From Pseudomonadota bacterium (lineage in GTDB: Bacteria; Pseudomonadota; Gammaproteobacteria; Xanthomonadales; Rhodanobacteraceae), in contig JAKAWV010000011.1 of NCBI GenBank assembly GCA_021827205.1, positions 36,300 through 100,299 on the forward strand: 64,000 nt of DNA. The letters run 5' to 3'. The notes below the pieces were generated by a model. That model had not been told where the DNA came from, made no database searches, and was given only the letters and a program-made list of their open reading frames with translations. This document shows positions 40,624-49,607 of this stretch, piece by piece (within the stretch, counting starts at the first letter, position 1; every line of letters begins with the position of its first letter). Both the position numbers and the translations under genes were made by a program.

Positions 40624-43206
40624 GTGTCCGAACCGCTACCGTTGCCTGTTTCCGCCCCGTGGATCGTGCTGAAGTTCGGTGGCACCAGCGTGTCGACCAC
40701 GGCGCGCTGGAAGACCATTCGCGATCTCGCCGCCGCGCGCCGCGCCGAGGGCGCGCGCGTGCTGGTGGTGGTGTCGGCGTTGTCGGGCATGACCGACACG
40801 CTCAAGGGCGTGTGCGCCGAGCTTGATGTCACGCAGCGTCTGGCGGTGTGGGCGCGGATCGAATCGCGTCACGCCGCGTTGGCCGCCGCGCTGGGGCTTG
40901 CGCCCGAAGCGGCATGGCGCACGCAGTTGCAAAGCCTGCATGCGCTGCTGACGCAGGCTGCGTCGGCGCAAGGAGCGCTGCCCTGGCAGGCCGCGGTGAT
41001 GGCGCATGGCGAGTTGCTGAGCAGCGCGCTGGGCGCGGATTTTCTCGGTGCGCACTGGCTGGACGCGCGCGGCGTGCTGCACGCGCACGCGCAACCCAAC
41101 CAGAGCGAGCGCGTGCAGCGCTTGTCGGCGACGCTGGAAACCGCACCGGATGCGGCTGTGGCCGCCGCACTGGCGCAGCGCGGTGAGGTGCTGATCACGC
41201 AGGGCTTCATCGCGCGCGACGCCGCCGGCGCCACCGTGCTGCTGGGACGCGGTGGTTCCGACACGTCCGCCGCGCACTTCGGCGCGCTGCTGCGCGCGGC
41301 GCGCGTGGAAATATGGACCGATGTCGCCGGCATGTTCAGCGCCAATCCACGCCAGGTTGCGGACGCGCGCCTGCTGCGCCAGCTTGATTACGAGGAAGCG
41401 CAGGAGATCGCCACCACCGGCGCCAAGGTGCTGCATCCGCGCTGCCTCGCGCCGCTGCGTGCGCCGCGCGTGCCGCTGTGGATCAAGGACACCGAGCGCC
41501 CCGCGCTGGACGGCACGGTGATCGGCGCCGAGGCGGTCAGCGCCAGCCCCAGCGTCAAGGCGCTGAGCATGCGCAAGGGCATCACCCTGGTGGCGATGGA
41601 ATCCATCGGCATGTGGCAGCAGGTCGGGTTTCTCGCCGACGTGTTCGCGCAGTTCAAGCGTCACGGCTTGTCGGTGGATCTGATCGGCTCGGCCGAGACC
41701 AACGTCACCGTGTCGCTGGACAGCACCGAGAACCTGCTCGATTCCGACGCGCTGGCGGCGCTGGCCGCCGATCTCGCGCGGGTATGCCGGGTCAAGGTGA
41801 TCGCGCCGTGCGCGGCGATCACCCTGGTCGGACGCGGCATGCGCAGCATGCTGCATCGGCTCGAAGGCCTGCTCGCGGAGCTGGGCAGCCAGCGTGTGCA
41901 TCTGATCTCGCAGTCGTCCAACAATCTCAATCTCACTTTCGTCGTCGACGAAGCCGTCGCCGATGCGCTGCTGCCGCGCCTGCACGCGCTGCTGCTGCAC
42001 TCCGGCGCGCTGCGCGCCGATGACGTCGCGCTGTTCGGGCCGAGCTGGCAGGCGCTGTATGCGCCCGCGCCCGCGGCGCAGCCCGCGCCGTGGTGGCGGG
42101 GTGCACGCGCGCGCTTGCTGGATGCGGCCGCGCGCGCCACGCCACGCTACATCTATCACTTGCCCACGGTGCGCGCGCGCGCGCGCGCGCTGCGTGCGCT
42201 CGGTGCGGTGGATCGCTGGCACTACGCGCTCAAGGCCAATCCGCATCCAGCCCTGTTGTCGGCACTCGACGCGGAAGGTTTCGGCCTCGAATGCGTGGCG
42301 CCGGGTGAACTGGACGCCGCGCGCGCCGCCGCGCCGCGGGCACCGCGCCTGTTCACGCCCAACTTCGCGCCGCGCGCCGATTACGCTGCTGCGCTGGACG
42401 CCGGCGAATTGGTCACGCTGGACGCGCTGCATCCGCTGCAGCAATGGGGCGCGTTGTTCGCCGCGCGCGAGATCGGACTGCGCGTGGATCTGGGCAGCGG
42501 TGTCGGCCACCACGAGAAAGTGCGCACCGGCGGTAGCGCCAGCAAATTCGGATTGCCGCTGACTGATCTTGCTGAATTTCTCGCGCTGGCGCGGCGTATC
42601 GGCGCACGCGTGGTGCTGCTGCACGCGCACCTGGGCTCGGGCGTTCTCGACGCCACGCATTGGCCAGGCGTGTACGCACAACTCGCCAGCCTGGGCGAGC
42701 GCATCGGCACGCTGCGCGCGCTCAACATCGGCGGTGGGCTTGGCCTGCCGCAGCGCGCCGGCGAGCAGCCGCTGGATCTGGCAGCGCTCGATGCCGGGCT
42801 CGGCGAGATCAAGCGCGCCTATCCGCAGTTCGAGCTGTGGATGGAGCCGGGGCGTTTTCTGGTGGCCGAAGCCGGCGTGCTGCTGGCGCGCGTCACCCAG
42901 CTCAAGAGCAAGGACGCACGCGCCTATCTGGGCGTGGACGCCGGCATGCACACGCTGCTGCGTCCGGCGCTGTACGGCGCGCGCCACGGCATCGTCAATC
43001 TGACGCGCCTGGGTGCGCCGGCCGATGCGCTGTATCAGATCGTCGGTCCGATTTGCGAAAGCGGTGATGTGCTCGGCAACGATCGGCGCATGCCCGTCGC
43101 GCAGGAAGGCGACGTGGTGCTGATCGAGCACGCCGGTGCGTATGGCGCCGCGATGGCCTCGAACTACAACCTGCGCGGGTTGCCGGTCGAGGAGGTGTTC
43201 GAGTGA
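40624..43206 (+). CDS. Bifunctional aspartate kinase/diaminopimelate decarboxylase
   Basis: An 860-residue fusion of the first and last steps of lysine biosynthesis. Residues about 12-480 are aspartokinase: KFGGTSVST (17-25), the GRGGSDTSAAHFGALL block, and two ACT domains with TNVTVSLDST. Residues about 500-860 are the PLP-dependent decarboxylase: PLP lysine K537 (YALKANPHPALL), HHEKVRTGGSASKFG, the HAHLGSG block and active-site C811 (GPICESGDVLG). The GTG at 40624 starts the kinase domain; the longer frame is repeat sequence. This fusion is known from Xanthomonas and Xylella. Joining the ends of one pathway suggests feedback coupling by lysine. Confidence 0.93.
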   Translation: MSEPLPLPVSAPWIVLKFGGTSVSTTARWKTIRDLAAARRAEGARVLVVVSALSGMTDTLKGVCAELDVTQRLAVWARIESRHAALAAALGLAPEAAWRTQLQSLHALLTQAASAQGALPWQAAVMAHGELLSSALGADFLGAHWLDARGVLHAHAQPNQSERVQRLSATLETAPDAAVAAALAQRGEVLITQGFIARDAAGATVLLGRGGSDTSAAHFGALLRAARVEIWTDVAGMFSANPRQVADARLLRQLDYEEAQEIATTGAKVLHPRCLAPLRAPRVPLWIKDTERPALDGTVIGAEAVSASPSVKALSMRKGITLVAMESIGMWQQVGFLADVFAQFKRHGLSVDLIGSAETNVTVSLDSTENLLDSDALAALAADLARVCRVKVIAPCAAITLVGRGMRSMLHRLEGLLAELGSQRVHLISQSSNNLNLTFVVDEAVADALLPRLHALLLHSGALRADDVALFGPSWQALYAPAPAAQPAPWWRGARARLLDAAARATPRYIYHLPTVRARARALRALGAVDRWHYALKANPHPALLSALDAEGFGLECVAPGELDAARAAAPRAPRLFTPNFAPRADYAAALDAGELVTLDALHPLQQWGALFAAREIGLRVDLGSGVGHHEKVRTGGSASKFGLPLTDLAEFLALARRIGARVVLLHAHLGSGVLDATHWPGVYAQLASLGERIGTLRALNIGGGLGLPQRAGEQPLDLAALDAGLGEIKRAYPQFELWMEPGRFLVAEAGVLLARVTQLKSKDARAYLGVDAGMHTLLRPALYGARHGIVNLTRLGAPADALYQIVGPICESGDVLGNDRRMPVAQEGDVVLIEHAGAYGAAMASNYNLRGLPVEEVFE

Positions 43207-44272
43207 CCGCGCGCGCGCCTGCGTTGTTTTGTTCCGCTCTTTCGCTGCAAGCAGGGCGGGGTGCGCGGGTGCGCGCCGGCGTCATGCGTTTGAACGCATG
43301 TTCTGTCCCCCTCTCCCGCCGGGAGACGACCAACGGAAGTCCCCAAGGGATGGGCAGGGGTTCGCATTTGCGCAGTCGCGTGTCGTGCGTGAACGACCAC
43401 GTCTGCGCCGGTTCTGTCCCCCTCTCCCGCCGGGAGAGGGGCAGGGGTGAGGGTGCGCATTTGCGCAGTCGCGTGTTGTGCGTGAACGACCGCTCCTGCC
43501 TTGGGCTTGGCGAGGCTCCCTTGTTCCGTGCCGCTGCCGCGGCGCGGGCTACTTTCCTTGCGGGGAAAGTAGCCAAAGCCATCCACGCGGCGGCCTGCGC
43601 CGTGCTGCGCACGGTGCCCTGCGCTGCTCGCCGGGTGCCTTGTCCGCTCTCGCATCCTGCTTCGCGGCCAAGCCCAGCCCGCGCCTTCCGGGCGCGGGCG
43701 CGCAGCGCATGCGCTGCGCCCGGCGCGAACTCGCCCATCCATGGGCTCGAACATGCGCGCCTTTCCCTCGCGCCCGGCTGCGCTGCTCGGCGCTGGCCAA
43801 CGCTACCCAGATCAAAGGCAACGGCGCGCGTAGCGCGCGTGCTCTCGTTCTTCATCCCTCTTCGGCAGCGGCGGGACTGCGCGGGAAACGCACGAAGTGT
43901 GAGCGCGAGGGGTGAGGCAGCTCAAGCTGCCGAACGCCCGCATCGGGATGTTGCGGGCCCGCGCAGGCACGCGCACTCGCGCAGCGGGCGCTGCGGTCGG
44001 GGTCGGCTTTCTTTGGTTCCTTTCTTTGCCGATCCAAAGAAAGGAACCCGCGCGGCGGCAGCGGTACGGAACGGGGCAACCTTGCCAAGCCCAACGCATG
44101 AACCATCGTTCATGCGCGATGCGCGGCGCACGGCTGCGCAAGAGCGCACCCTCACCCGGCGCCATGCGCCACCCTCTCATGGGAGAGGGAAAATGCGCGC
44201 GTTCACTCACGCGCGCGATGCCGCGCCAGTACCAAGGCGGACCTCCTCCCGCGCAACAACGAATGAGTGCCC
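43207..44272. repeat. Noncoding mosaic of direct and inverted repeats (about 1.07 kb)
   Basis: No gene is supportable here. Two direct copies begin TTCTGTCCCCCTCTCCCGCC at 43301 and 43412 and run on through GCGCATTTGCGCAGTCGCGT; the first copy carries a 27-base insertion. A diverged inverted copy ends at about 44190 (GGGAGAGGG region). Two strong hairpins are present: 43547-43557 with 43564-43574 (GGCTACTTTCC arm) and 44015-44028 with 44035-44048 (GGTTCCTTTCTTTG arm, 14 perfect pairs). Such mosaics resemble dispersed elements of Xanthomonadales genomes. Short open frames in it look like GC artefacts. Confidence 0.75.
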
Positions 44273-45631
44273 ATGCCCACCGCCATGACTGAACTGCCCG
44301 ACCCGCGCCAGGCGCGCACGTTTCGCTTCGTCGCCTGCGATTACGCGCAGGGCGAGGCGGTGTTGCGCTACGCCTTCGACGACGGTCCCGAGCTGGTCGA
44401 GCGCCTTCGCTTTCCCGGCGCTCCGGTGCCGGATGGCGCGCATGCGCAGGCGTTCCGCCGCGCACTGCGTCTGCTGCACCTGCTCGCCGGGGTGAGCTAC
44501 TACAAGGCCGGGGCGACGCCCGAGCTGGCGATCGAAGGCGCTGGCGTGGATGGCGCCACGCTGGATCTGCTGCGCGCTGTGTACACGCACGGCCTGGCCG
44601 AGTTCGCCTATCGCAACGGACTGGATTTGCGTGGGCGCATGCACTGGCGGGTGCAGACTGCCGCCGCAGTCGCCGCGCCTGCGCTGGGCCTGCCGGCGCG
44701 CACGCTGGTGCCGATCGGCGGCGGCAAGGATTCGCTGGTGGCGATCGAGGCGCTGCGCACGATCGGCGCCGAATGTACCGCGGCCTGGGTGGGCAATTCG
44801 CCGCTGATCGCCGCCTGCGCGGCGCGCACCGGACTGCCGGAGCTGAACATCGAACGCACGCTGGCGCCGGAATTGTTTGCCTACAACCGCATGGGCGCGT
44901 GGAACGGTCACGTGCCGGTGACCGCGGTGAATTCGGCGATCCTGGCGTGCGCGGCGATCCTGTACGGCCACGACAGCATCGCCTTCGCCAACGAGCGCTC
45001 GGCGTCCAGCGCCACGCTCGAATACGACGGTCAGCAGGTGAATCACCAGTGGAGCAAGGGTTGGGATTTCGAGCGTGACTTCGCGCGCCTCGTGCGGCGC
45101 ACGGTGGCGTCCGACCTGCACTATTGCTCGTTGTTGCGTCCGTATGCGGAACTCGCGATCACGCGCACATTCGCCAAGCTGCCGCAGTATTTCGAGGTGT
45201 TCTCCAGTTGCAATCGCAACTTTCGCATCCTCGGGCCACAGCCGTCCGATCGCTGGTGCGGGCAATGTCCGAAGTGCCATTTCGTGTTTCTGGCGCTGGC
45301 GCCGTTCCTGCCCAAGCCGCGTCTGCTGGCGATCTTCGGGCGCAATCTGCTCGATGACGACACCCAGAGCGCGGGCTTCGATGCACTGCTGGAATATCGC
45401 GATCACAAACCTTTCGAATGCGTGGGCGAGGGCGCCGAGGCGCGCGCCGCGATGGCCGCGCTGGCACGGCGTCCGGAGTGGCGCGAGGACGCGCTGGTGG
45501 CGCGCTTTCGCAGCGAGATCCTGGCGCAGCTCGATGCCGGTGCGCTGGCGCTGGGGCCGTGGCTGACGCCGCAAGGCGCGCATGGTGTGCCCGCGCGCTT
45601 GCGCGCGGCGCTGGATTTTCTGCGCGCGTGA
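44273..45631 (+). CDS. murL: UDP-MurNAc-L-Ala-L-Glu epimerase MurL
   Basis: Epimerises the terminal L-glutamate of UDP-MurNAc-L-Ala-L-Glu to D-glutamate, an alternative to making free D-Glu with MurI, described in Xanthomonas oryzae. The 452-residue protein has an ATP-pyrophosphatase-type loop PIGGGKDSLVAIEAL (149-154 GGGKDS), an FANERSASSATLEYDG block and a CxxC pair, DRWCGQCPKCHF. The recognition rests on the pairing with a MurD-like ligase and this architecture. Among GTG 44267, ATG 44273 and ATG 44285 none has a strong ribosome site. Its stop overlaps the murD2 GTG start. Confidence 0.88.
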   Translation: MPTAMTELPDPRQARTFRFVACDYAQGEAVLRYAFDDGPELVERLRFPGAPVPDGAHAQAFRRALRLLHLLAGVSYYKAGATPELAIEGAGVDGATLDLLRAVYTHGLAEFAYRNGLDLRGRMHWRVQTAAAVAAPALGLPARTLVPIGGGKDSLVAIEALRTIGAECTAAWVGNSPLIAACAARTGLPELNIERTLAPELFAYNRMGAWNGHVPVTAVNSAILACAAILYGHDSIAFANERSASSATLEYDGQQVNHQWSKGWDFERDFARLVRRTVASDLHYCSLLRPYAELAITRTFAKLPQYFEVFSSCNRNFRILGPQPSDRWCGQCPKCHFVFLALAPFLPKPRLLAIFGRNLLDDDTQSAGFDALLEYRDHKPFECVGEGAEARAAMAALARRPEWREDALVARFRSEILAQLDAGALALGPWLTPQGAHGVPARLRAALDFLRA

Positions 45632-46995
45632 ACGCGCCGCTGCCGCGTTTCGCCGATCTCGCCGGGCGGCGCGTGGCGGTGTGGGGCTATGGCCGCGAAG
45701 GCCGCGCCGCGCTGCGCGCGCTGGCGCGGCGTCTGCCGCGGCAATCGCTGACGCTGTGGTGTAGCGCCGATGAGGCCGCCGTGGCGCGCGCCGAACATCC
45801 CGCGCTCGCGGTGCTCGATGCCGCGCCCGATGCCGCCGCGCTGGCGCAATTCGACTGGGTGATCAAGTCGCCCGGCATCAGCGCCTATCGGCCCGAGATC
45901 GCCGCCGCGCAGGCGCGGGGCACGCGCTTCATCTCCGGCACCGCGCTGTGGTTTGGCGAGCGCGCGGAGGCGCGCGTGGTCGGCGTCACCGGCACCAAGG
46001 GCAAGAGCACCACCAGCGCGCTGCTGGCGCATCTGGCGCGCGCGCTGGGTTGGCGCACCGCGCTGGCCGGCAACATCGGTTTGCCGCTGCTGGAATTGCT
46101 TGATGACGCCGCCGCGTTGTGGGTGCTGGAGCTGTCCAGTTTTCAGACCGGCGATAGCGGGCCGCTGGCGCTGGGCGTGATCACCAATCTGCACGAGGAA
46201 CATCTGGACTGGCACGGCACGCCTGGGCGCTATCGCGCCGACAAACTGCGTCTGGCCGGCGCCGCGCGCACGCTGTTGGTCGATGCCGCGCAGCCGGCGC
46301 TGCTGGATGCCACCGCGGTGCATCCCGCGCGCAGGCTGTACGGCGAAGCGCGAGGCTGGCACGTGGCGCAGGGTGCGCTGTGGCGCGCCGACACGCGCGT
46401 GTTTGACCTCGCGCAATTCGCCTTGCCCGGCGCGCACAACGCGCGCAATGCCTGCGCGGCACTGGGCGCGCTGGAGATACTCGGCGGCGATGCCGTGGCC
46501 GCGGCGCCCGCGCTGGCGCGCTTCCGCGGCCTGCCGCATCGCCTGCAGTGGCTGGGCGCGCGCGATGCGATCACCTGGATCGATGATTCCATCAGCACCA
46601 CGCCGGAAGCCACGCGCGCGGCGCTGGAAAGCCTGCCCGGCGCGACGGTGACGCTGATTCTCGGCGGCCACGAACGCGGCCTCGACTGGGCGCCGTTCGC
46701 CGCCTGGCTGGCGGCGCATGCGCCGCATGCGGTGATCGCGCAGGGCGCCAACGCCGCGCGCATCGCCGCCGCGCTGCACGTGGCGGGCCTGGCACCACCC
46801 TGCGCGGACGATCTCGAAGCGGCACTGCGCTTGGCGCGCACGCTCACCGCGCCGGGGGGCGTGGTGCTGCTATCGCCCGGCGCGCCCAGTTTCGATCAGT
46901 TCCGCGACTACGCCGCGCGCGGCCGACGCTTCGCCGAACTGGCTGGCTTCGATCCGGCGACGCCGGGTGAAATCGGCGGGCTGGGCATCGCCTGA
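45628..46995 (+). CDS. murD2: UDP-MurNAc-L-Ala:L-Glu ligase MurD2
   Basis: MurD-type ATP-dependent ligase, in this pathway adding L-glutamate rather than D-glutamate to UDP-MurNAc-L-Ala; MurL then inverts the new residue. The 455 residues have the N-terminal Rossmann part (RVAVWGYGREGRAALRAL), the Mur P-loop GTKGKST (122-128), the ELSSFQTGD block, TNLHEEHLDWHG and the C-terminal LILGGHERGLDW. GTG start overlaps the murL stop by four bases. If the genome has no murI, these two genes supply all D-Glu of peptidoglycan; that cannot be judged from this window. Confidence 0.9.
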   Translation: MNAPLPRFADLAGRRVAVWGYGREGRAALRALARRLPRQSLTLWCSADEAAVARAEHPALAVLDAAPDAAALAQFDWVIKSPGISAYRPEIAAAQARGTRFISGTALWFGERAEARVVGVTGTKGKSTTSALLAHLARALGWRTALAGNIGLPLLELLDDAAALWVLELSSFQTGDSGPLALGVITNLHEEHLDWHGTPGRYRADKLRLAGAARTLLVDAAQPALLDATAVHPARRLYGEARGWHVAQGALWRADTRVFDLAQFALPGAHNARNACAALGALEILGGDAVAAAPALARFRGLPHRLQWLGARDAITWIDDSISTTPEATRAALESLPGATVTLILGGHERGLDWAPFAAWLAAHAPHAVIAQGANAARIAAALHVAGLAPPCADDLEAALRLARTLTAPGGVVLLSPGAPSFDQFRDYAARGRRFAELAGFDPATPGEIGGLGIA

Positions 46996-47048
46996 GCGCC
47001 GCGCGCGCGGCTAGACTCGAACCAATCCAGACAACACGGAATTCCACG

Positions 47049-47771
47049 ATGAACGAGTGCGACCAACCCGAGCCCCCCGGGAGCGACACCGCGCCGCTGA
47101 AGCGCTACCGCGTGTGGGATCTGACCACGCGCATGATCCACTGGGCGCTGGTGTTGCTGGTGCTGCTGCAATACGGCACCGCCGAATGGGGCTGGCTGTC
47201 GATGCAGTGGCACTTTTATTTCGGCTACGCGATCCTGGTGCTGGTGGGCGTGCGCGTGCTGTGGGGTTTCGTCGGCTCCGACAGCAGCCGCTTCAGCCAG
47301 TTCGTGCATGGCCCGCGCGGCATCGCGGCGTACATGCGCGGCACCTTGTGGCGCAAGTTCGGGCATCCGCTGGGGCACAACCCGCTGGGTGCGCTGTCGG
47401 TACTGGCGCTGCTGGCGTTGCTGCTGATCCAGGGCATCAGCGGGTTGTTCGCCAGCGACGCCATCACCGTGTTCGGCCCGCTCAGCGGGCGCGTGTCCGA
47501 CGCCACCGTGCGCCTGATGACGCGCATCCACGAGATCAATCAGAACATCCTGCTGGCCTTCATCGGCTTGCATATCGCCGCCGTGCTGCTGCACGTGCTG
47601 GTGCGCCACGAGAACAACCTGGTCGTCGCCATGATCACCGGCTGGAAACGCCTGCGCCGCGACCCCGGCCTGCGCTTCGTCAGCATCGGCGGCGCGCTGC
47701 TGCTGGCCGCCGCGCTGGTGTTTCTGCTGTGGGCCATCGTGCGCTGGGGGCAGGCGGTGTCGGCGTATTGA
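47049..47771 (+). CDS. Cytochrome b/b6-type diheme membrane protein
   Basis: A 240-residue membrane protein of the bacterial cytochrome b561/Ni,Fe-hydrogenase b-subunit family. The start of the domain is RVWDLTTRMIHWALVLLVLL, with further helices FYFGYAILVLVGVRVLWGFV, LSVLALLALLLIQGISGLF and HEINQNILLAFIGLHIAAVL; the histidines in WALV/HFYFGY/HE/LHI are candidate haem ligands. It carries electrons between quinol and periplasmic cytochromes in related systems. A long hydrophobic tail helix closes it. No partner cytochrome c is adjacent. Confidence 0.88.
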   Translation: MNECDQPEPPGSDTAPLKRYRVWDLTTRMIHWALVLLVLLQYGTAEWGWLSMQWHFYFGYAILVLVGVRVLWGFVGSDSSRFSQFVHGPRGIAAYMRGTLWRKFGHPLGHNPLGALSVLALLALLLIQGISGLFASDAITVFGPLSGRVSDATVRLMTRIHEINQNILLAFIGLHIAAVLLHVLVRHENNLVVAMITGWKRLRRDPGLRFVSIGGALLLAAALVFLLWAIVRWGQAVSAY

Positions 47772-47802
47772 GCTGGACAGAGGGCGCTCGCGCAGCATCG
47801 CC

Positions 47803-48057
47803 TCAGGCCGCCGAATCCACTTGCCAACCCGGGAACACCAGCGCGGCCGGATGGCAGCGCAGCGCGCGCGCAAGGGTTTTCGCGCGTTCGACACCCAGAT
47901 TGACGCGCCCGTTCTCGATGCTGGAAATCGTGGTTTGCGGAATGCCACAGCGCGCGGAAGGCTGCGTCTGACTGAGACCTTGCAACTCACGAATGATGCG
48001 CACCGACTCGCCAGGTGTCACGGCAATTCGCGTTTTGGCATGGATGAAATTACTCAT
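47803..48057 (-). CDS. XRE-family helix-turn-helix protein
   Basis: An 84-residue DNA-binding protein with a Cro/C1-type helix-turn-helix: VRIIRELQGLSQTQPSARCG then IPQTTISSIENGRVNLGVER. Such small proteins are typical antitoxins or autoregulators. Its start overlaps the stop of the HicB-like gene by four bases, so the pair is one operon. Together they look like a HicB antitoxin split into two chains. No toxin gene is next to them. Confidence 0.85.
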   Translation of the reverse strand: MSNFIHAKTRIAVTPGESVRIIRELQGLSQTQPSARCGIPQTTISSIENGRVNLGVERAKTLARALRCHPAALVFPGWQVDSAA

Positions 48058-48251
48058 GTCAGCGTTTCAGGTCGTCGTGGTTGCGCCTCGCCATGTTCAA
48101 GGCGTTCGGCGAGCACGCGCAGGGCCAGTGCTTCGGCCTTGGTCATGGTTTCCCGCGTCGAGTTTCCGTAGACAAGTACGCCGGGAAGTTGTGCGACCTC
48201 GGCCAGCCAATGGCCGTCATCTTCGCGTTCGCAATCGAGCGTGAATTTCAG
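48054..48251 (-). CDS. HicB-like antitoxin-domain protein with CTG start
   Basis: A 65-residue protein beginning (L/M)KFTLDCEREDDGHWLAEV and continuing AQLPGVLVYGNSTRETMTKA then EALALRVLAERLEHGEAQP, the partial RNase H-like fold of HicB/UPF0150 antitoxins. AGGAGG lies 5 bases before a CTG, and no ATG, GTG or TTG occurs in frame before an upstream stop; relatives start MKFTLD. So either CTG is used or the start codon has mutated and the gene is weakly expressed. It overlaps the XRE gene by ATGA. No hicA-like toxin is adjacent. Confidence 0.65.
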   Translation of the reverse strand: MKFTLDCEREDDGHWLAEVAQLPGVLVYGNSTRETMTKAEALALRVLAERLEHGEAQPRRPETLT

Positions 48252-48321
48252 TGGAGCCTCCTGAACTGCGTAGCGTCAGTATCCTGATGTGGCGCAACGT
48301 CGGCGTGCAAACCACGCCGCA

Positions 48322-48772
48322 TCAAGACGCAGGGCTGCGCTTGATGGAGCGACGCTCATCGGATACGTAGCCTCTGCACGCGTGGAACCGGTGCGCGGCC
48401 GCGCGCTGATCGCCGCTGGTGACCTCGTGGCGCAGGCAGTTTTACGCCGCGAACCAACGTTCGATGGCGGCAGCAGGGCCGTGCCGACGCCGTGCCCTCA
48501 CGCGTCGCGCGCCACCACTAGCGCGGTGATGCGGCCCAGGTTGCCCGACTGCTGCAGCAGCGGAATCAGGTGCCCGGCGATCAGGCCCGCGAGAGTTCCG
48601 GCTTCACCATCGACCACCAGCACGCGCGAGGCGTTGCTGCCCGCGTAGATCGCCATCGCGCGGATGCCGATTGCAGCGTGCCCGGATAGCCCAGCTCATG
48701 CAGCAGCGGCAACAGCAGCGCGCTGTCATCGATGCCTGCCGCGCGGATGCGCGTGGCGATGTCCGCGGTCAC
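48322..48772 (-). pseudogene. Broken GNAT acetyltransferase
   Basis: Read in pieces, the minus strand gives a full GNAT-like protein: VTADIATRIRAAGIDDSALL then LHELGYPGT in one frame, IRAMAIYAGSNASRVLVVDG and LIPLLQQSGNLGRITALVVA in a second, a stop, GHGVGTALL (acetyl-CoA loop), then after another shift CLRHEVTSGDQRAAAHRFHA and CRGYVSDERRSIKR. At least two frameshifts and two stops separate these, so it is inactive. Its GTG start overlaps the methyltransferase stop, suggesting a former coupled pair. Confidence 0.8.
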
Positions 48773-49449
48773 GCGCGTACCGCCACATACTCGAATACCC
48801 AGTAGTGCGGCCATAGCGCGAGCGCGCCGTGCGTGCCGAGTCCGGCGATCGCGGTCTGCAATTCGGATTCGGTGGGGAAGTTTTTCAGTACACGGTATGT
48901 CGAACCATCGACGAGCGTTCGCGTTTGCCAGGTGTCGCCATCTGTGTCCTGTTCGGTGATGCGCGAGCTGCTGCCTTCGACGTAGCGGTTGTCCAGCAGT
49001 ACGACCCGCGCGCCCGGGCGCAGGTGCCTGCCCAGGCCCAGCAGGAATTCGCGGCGCCGGTTGCGCGGAACATGCGAGAACCAGAAGCCCGCGAACGCGG
49101 CATCGAACGTGCCGAGATCGGGCGGCAGCATCCAGGCATCGCCCGTGATGAAACGCACCGTGGCTGCGGCTATGCGACTCGCTGCGATGCGCAGGGTCTC
49201 GGGGGCAGAATCCATCGCCACGATCGCCGCGGCATTCGGTGCGATGAATTGCGTCCAGTAGCCCGTGCCGCAGGCGACCTCCAGCACGCTGCGGCCCGCG
49301 AAGCGCGGCGGCAACCAGCTTTCGATGGCGCGCAAGTCGGCCTGGCGCTCGGGCTTCCGGTACACGGCGTCGTATTCGGATGCGCGCGCGGCATAGTACG
49401 ACTGCATGGAAGAATCTGGCGCCTGCATGGGACCACGTTGAAGTTTCAT
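48769..49449 (-). CDS. Class I SAM-dependent methyltransferase
   Basis: A 226-residue methyltransferase of unknown substrate. The SAM-binding glycine motif VLEVACGTGYWTQFI is near residue 55, followed by IVAMDSAPETL (acidic ribose-binding residue) and GDAWMLPPDLGTFDAAFAGF. The C-terminal beta-rich part (TLVDGSTYRVLKNFPTESEL) is typical of small-molecule methyltransferases. The start is the ATG at 49449; in-frame alternatives at residues 8 and 15 are possible. It was probably coupled to the now broken GNAT gene downstream. Confidence 0.85.
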   Translation of the reverse strand: MKLQRGPMQAPDSSMQSYYAARASEYDAVYRKPERQADLRAIESWLPPRFAGRSVLEVACGTGYWTQFIAPNAAAIVAMDSAPETLRIAASRIAAATVRFITGDAWMLPPDLGTFDAAFAGFWFSHVPRNRRREFLLGLGRHLRPGARVVLLDNRYVEGSSSRITEQDTDGDTWQTRTLVDGSTYRVLKNFPTESELQTAIAGLGTHGALALWPHYWVFEYVAVRA

Positions 49450-49607
49450 TCCGTTGGATGCTCGTATCGGGCCGCGGGGCTGTCAATCGGAGCGCGCAGT
49501 GCTCGATCAGACATTGGCCTGAACAAGCCGCGCACCTGCGGCGGAATGGCGGACGTTTCGCGCCAGGTGACACTGATTGCGCAGCTGCGCCTGATTGTCA
49601 CAGCGCG

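Noticed and set aside
40636..43131. Minus-strand frame of 831 codons opposite the lysine fusion gene
   Set aside because: No recognisable domain and typical reverse-complement composition; the plus strand has two complete enzyme domains.
43301..43492. CRISPR-like repeat
   Set aside because: Only two direct copies, of unequal length because of an insertion, no regular spacers and no cas genes.
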